Origin: Magnetococcales bacterium
GTDB lineage: Bacteria > Pseudomonadota > Magnetococcia > Magnetococcales > JADFWT01
Assembly (NCBI GenBank): GCA_015233785.1
Contig: JADFWT010000007.1
Span: forward strand, 1 to 52,955
DNA length: 52,955 nt
Direction of reading: 5' to 3'
Shown here: positions 51,929-52,955 of the stretch, in pieces
Position numbering within the stretch: the stretch's first letter is position 1
Layout: each line of letters opens with the position of its first letter
Notes under the pieces: generated by a model
The model's database searches: none
What the model saw: the letters and a program-made list of their open reading frames with translations, nothing else
What the model was told of the DNA's origin: nothing
Position numbers and translations under genes: made by a program

Positions 51929-52564
51929 TTAACGATCCCTACCGCCAGGTTCTGCATTCAATATGGCCTGGGCCACCTCACCAACCCGGCGGGTACGAAG
52001 CCGCTCGGCCTGGATAATGGCGATCAACTGCTGGCACGCCTGCTCCAAATCATCATTAACCACCATGTAGTCGTACTCATCCCAATGGGACATCTCGGAA
52101 CTGGCCTGATCCATGCGATGGTTGATCACCTCGGCATCATCCTGGCCACGCGCCTCCAAACGGCTACGCAAAACCTCCAACGACGGCGGTGCAATAAAAA
52201 TACTCACGACATCCTGGTCGGCCATCTTCTCACGAACCTGACGCGCGCCCTGCCAATCAATATCCAACACCACGTCAGAGCCTGAAGCCAACATCGACTC
52301 CACCGACTCCCTAGAGGTGCCGTAGCAGTTGCCAAACACCTCGGCCCACTCCAAAAAATTCTCCTGAGCCACTTCGCGCTTGAACTGCGCCATATCGGTA
52401 AAAAGGTAGTCCTTGCCATGCACTTCGCCCGGACGCGGCAAGCGGGTGGTGGTAGAGATAGAGGGTTGGATATTACGCATCCGCGACATCATGCGATGCG
52501 ATAAGGTGGTCTTGCCGGCCCCGGATGGGGCAGATAGAATCAAGGCTACTCCTCGCTTATGCAT
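51929..52564 (-). CDS. gmk: Guanylate kinase
   Basis: Guanylate kinase converts GMP to GDP. The 211-residue protein has the P-loop SAPSGAGKTTL, the GMP-binding STTTRLPRPGEVHGKDY, and LEWAEVFGNCYGTS with the DIDWQGARQV element. ATG 52564 is preceded by GGGGAG at about 8 nt; upstream codons MDRSGGVEK belong to the leader. It lies between yicC and rpoZ, and supplies the GDP substrate pool for ppGpp. Confidence 0.96.
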   Translation of the reverse strand: MHKRGVALILSAPSGAGKTTLSHRMMSRMRNIQPSISTTTRLPRPGEVHGKDYLFTDMAQFKREVAQENFLEWAEVFGNCYGTSRESVESMLASGSDVVLDIDWQGARQVREKMADQDVVSIFIAPPSLEVLRSRLEARGQDDAEVINHRMDQASSEMSHWDEYDYMVVNDDLEQACQQLIAIIQAERLRTRRVGEVAQAILNAEPGGRDR

Positions 52565-52594
52565 TTTCTCTACTCCCCCCGATCTATCCATTCG

Positions 52595-52955
52595 TTACTC
52601 AATATTCTGCACCTGCTCGCGCAATTTTTCCACCAACACTTTGATCTCTACACCCAAACGAGACACCCGCGCATCCTGGGACTTGGAACAGAGGGTATTG
52701 GCCTCGCGGTTGAGCTCCTGACAAAGAAAATCCAACCGCCGCCCCACCGGTTGATGTTGATCCAACACCCCACTCACCTCACCCAGATGGACACGCAGTC
52801 GATCCAACTCTTCGCTGAGATCAAGCCGATTGAGCAGATAGACCTGTTCCTGGGCCAATCGATTGTCATCCAGCGTCGACTCCTCCACCAACATTTTCAA
52901 ACGGGTACGCAGTCGCTCCTCCACCGCCTTCTGTACCTGAGGCAGACGATCGATC
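52595..52955 (-). CDS. YicC/YloC family endoribonuclease, C-terminal part (runs off right edge)
   Basis: Only the last 120 or so codons are in the window, open at the right edge. The sequence carries the family's C-terminal features: RLDLSEELDRLRVHL, a glutamine-rich turn DQHQPVGRRLDFLCQELNRE, and SRLGVEIKVLVEKLREQVQNIE at the end. YicC proteins are RNases acting on small RNA or as stress-induced ribonucleases. The position before gmk-rpoZ-rel is conserved. The stop is 30 nt from the gmk start. Confidence 0.93.
   Translation of the reverse strand, partial: IDRLPQVQKAVEERLRTRLKMLVEESTLDDNRLAQEQVYLLNRLDLSEELDRLRVHLGEVSGVLDQHQPVGRRLDFLCQELNREANTLCSKSQDARVSRLGVEIKVLVEKLREQVQNIE

Overview
The window is about 53 kb of chromosomal DNA, roughly 55-60% GC, densely packed with genes and dominated by housekeeping functions. 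It looks like a Gram-negative, respiring proteobacterium. It carries a complete set of system I cytochrome c maturation genes, an SCO1-type copper chaperone, and Hfq. The gene orders yicC-gmk-rpoZ-relA/spoT and miaA-hfq-hflX are typical of beta/gammaproteobacteria. However, groESL is preceded by a CIRCE element, which is unusual in gammaproteobacteria. The mixture would fit a deep-branching lineage such as Magnetococcia or Zetaproteobacteria, but that placement is inference; no rRNA is present to test it. I saw no tRNA, rRNA, CRISPR array, transposase or phage module.

Layout. 1-4.6 kb: the start of threonine synthase (running off the left edge), a gene-poor and AT-richer patch with an orphan FkbM methyltransferase, a lone NrfD-type membrane subunit, and a CNNM/CorC-type transporter. 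4.6-7.0 kb: the minus-strand operon DUF484-xerC-ydcF-like, joined by ATGA overlaps. 7.1-12.3 kb: a plus-strand run of ArsR-type regulator, rhodanese, CYTH phosphatase, a BvgS-like hybrid kinase, an SCO1 protein and a small secreted protein. 12.3-22.1 kb: a Ppx/GppA-fold protein, a ClC channel with CBS domains, a UvrD/Rep helicase, a LytM peptidase ended by a clear terminator, a deoxyhypusine synthase-like enzyme overlapping prmC, and a small lysine-rich protein.

22.2-29.1 kb is the minus-strand cytochrome c maturation operon: a SPOR protein, then ccmA, B, C, D, E, F, G, H, with overlapping or nearly touching genes. 29.2-34.3 kb holds a double-ACT GcvR-like regulator and peptide deformylase on plus, facing elbB, an M24 aminopeptidase and a large B12-dependent radical SAM enzyme on minus. 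34.3-37.0 kb holds groES-groEL with promoter, CIRCE operator and terminator, plus a 53-codon membrane mini-gene beside a triple-hairpin repeat. 37-43.3 kb: miaA-hfq-hflX, a YciK-type SDR divergent from miaA, a PAS/SpoIIE phosphatase and radC. 43.3-46.0 kb: dnaB and alr. 46.0-47.2 kb: two unknown genes. 47.25-52.96 kb: yicC (cut by the right edge), gmk, rpoZ, relA/spoT, an SQR-like flavoprotein and a proteasome-fold-like protein, all on minus.

The most interesting points are these: a Rel/SpoT-family enzyme next to rpoZ that has lost every ppGpp-hydrolase metal ligand yet keeps the RFKD motif of bifunctional enzymes; a possible Ntn-hydrolase (proteasome/HslV-like) gene at the end of that cluster; a ClC protein with channel-like substitutions; a cysteine-rich ArsR regulator paired with a rhodanese behind a promoter with palindromes; a bacterial deoxyhypusine synthase-like gene fused by overlap to prmC; long low-complexity tails on RpoZ and DnaB; and a perfect palindrome in the hfq leader. 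I did not find a new multi-gene defence or mobile system here.
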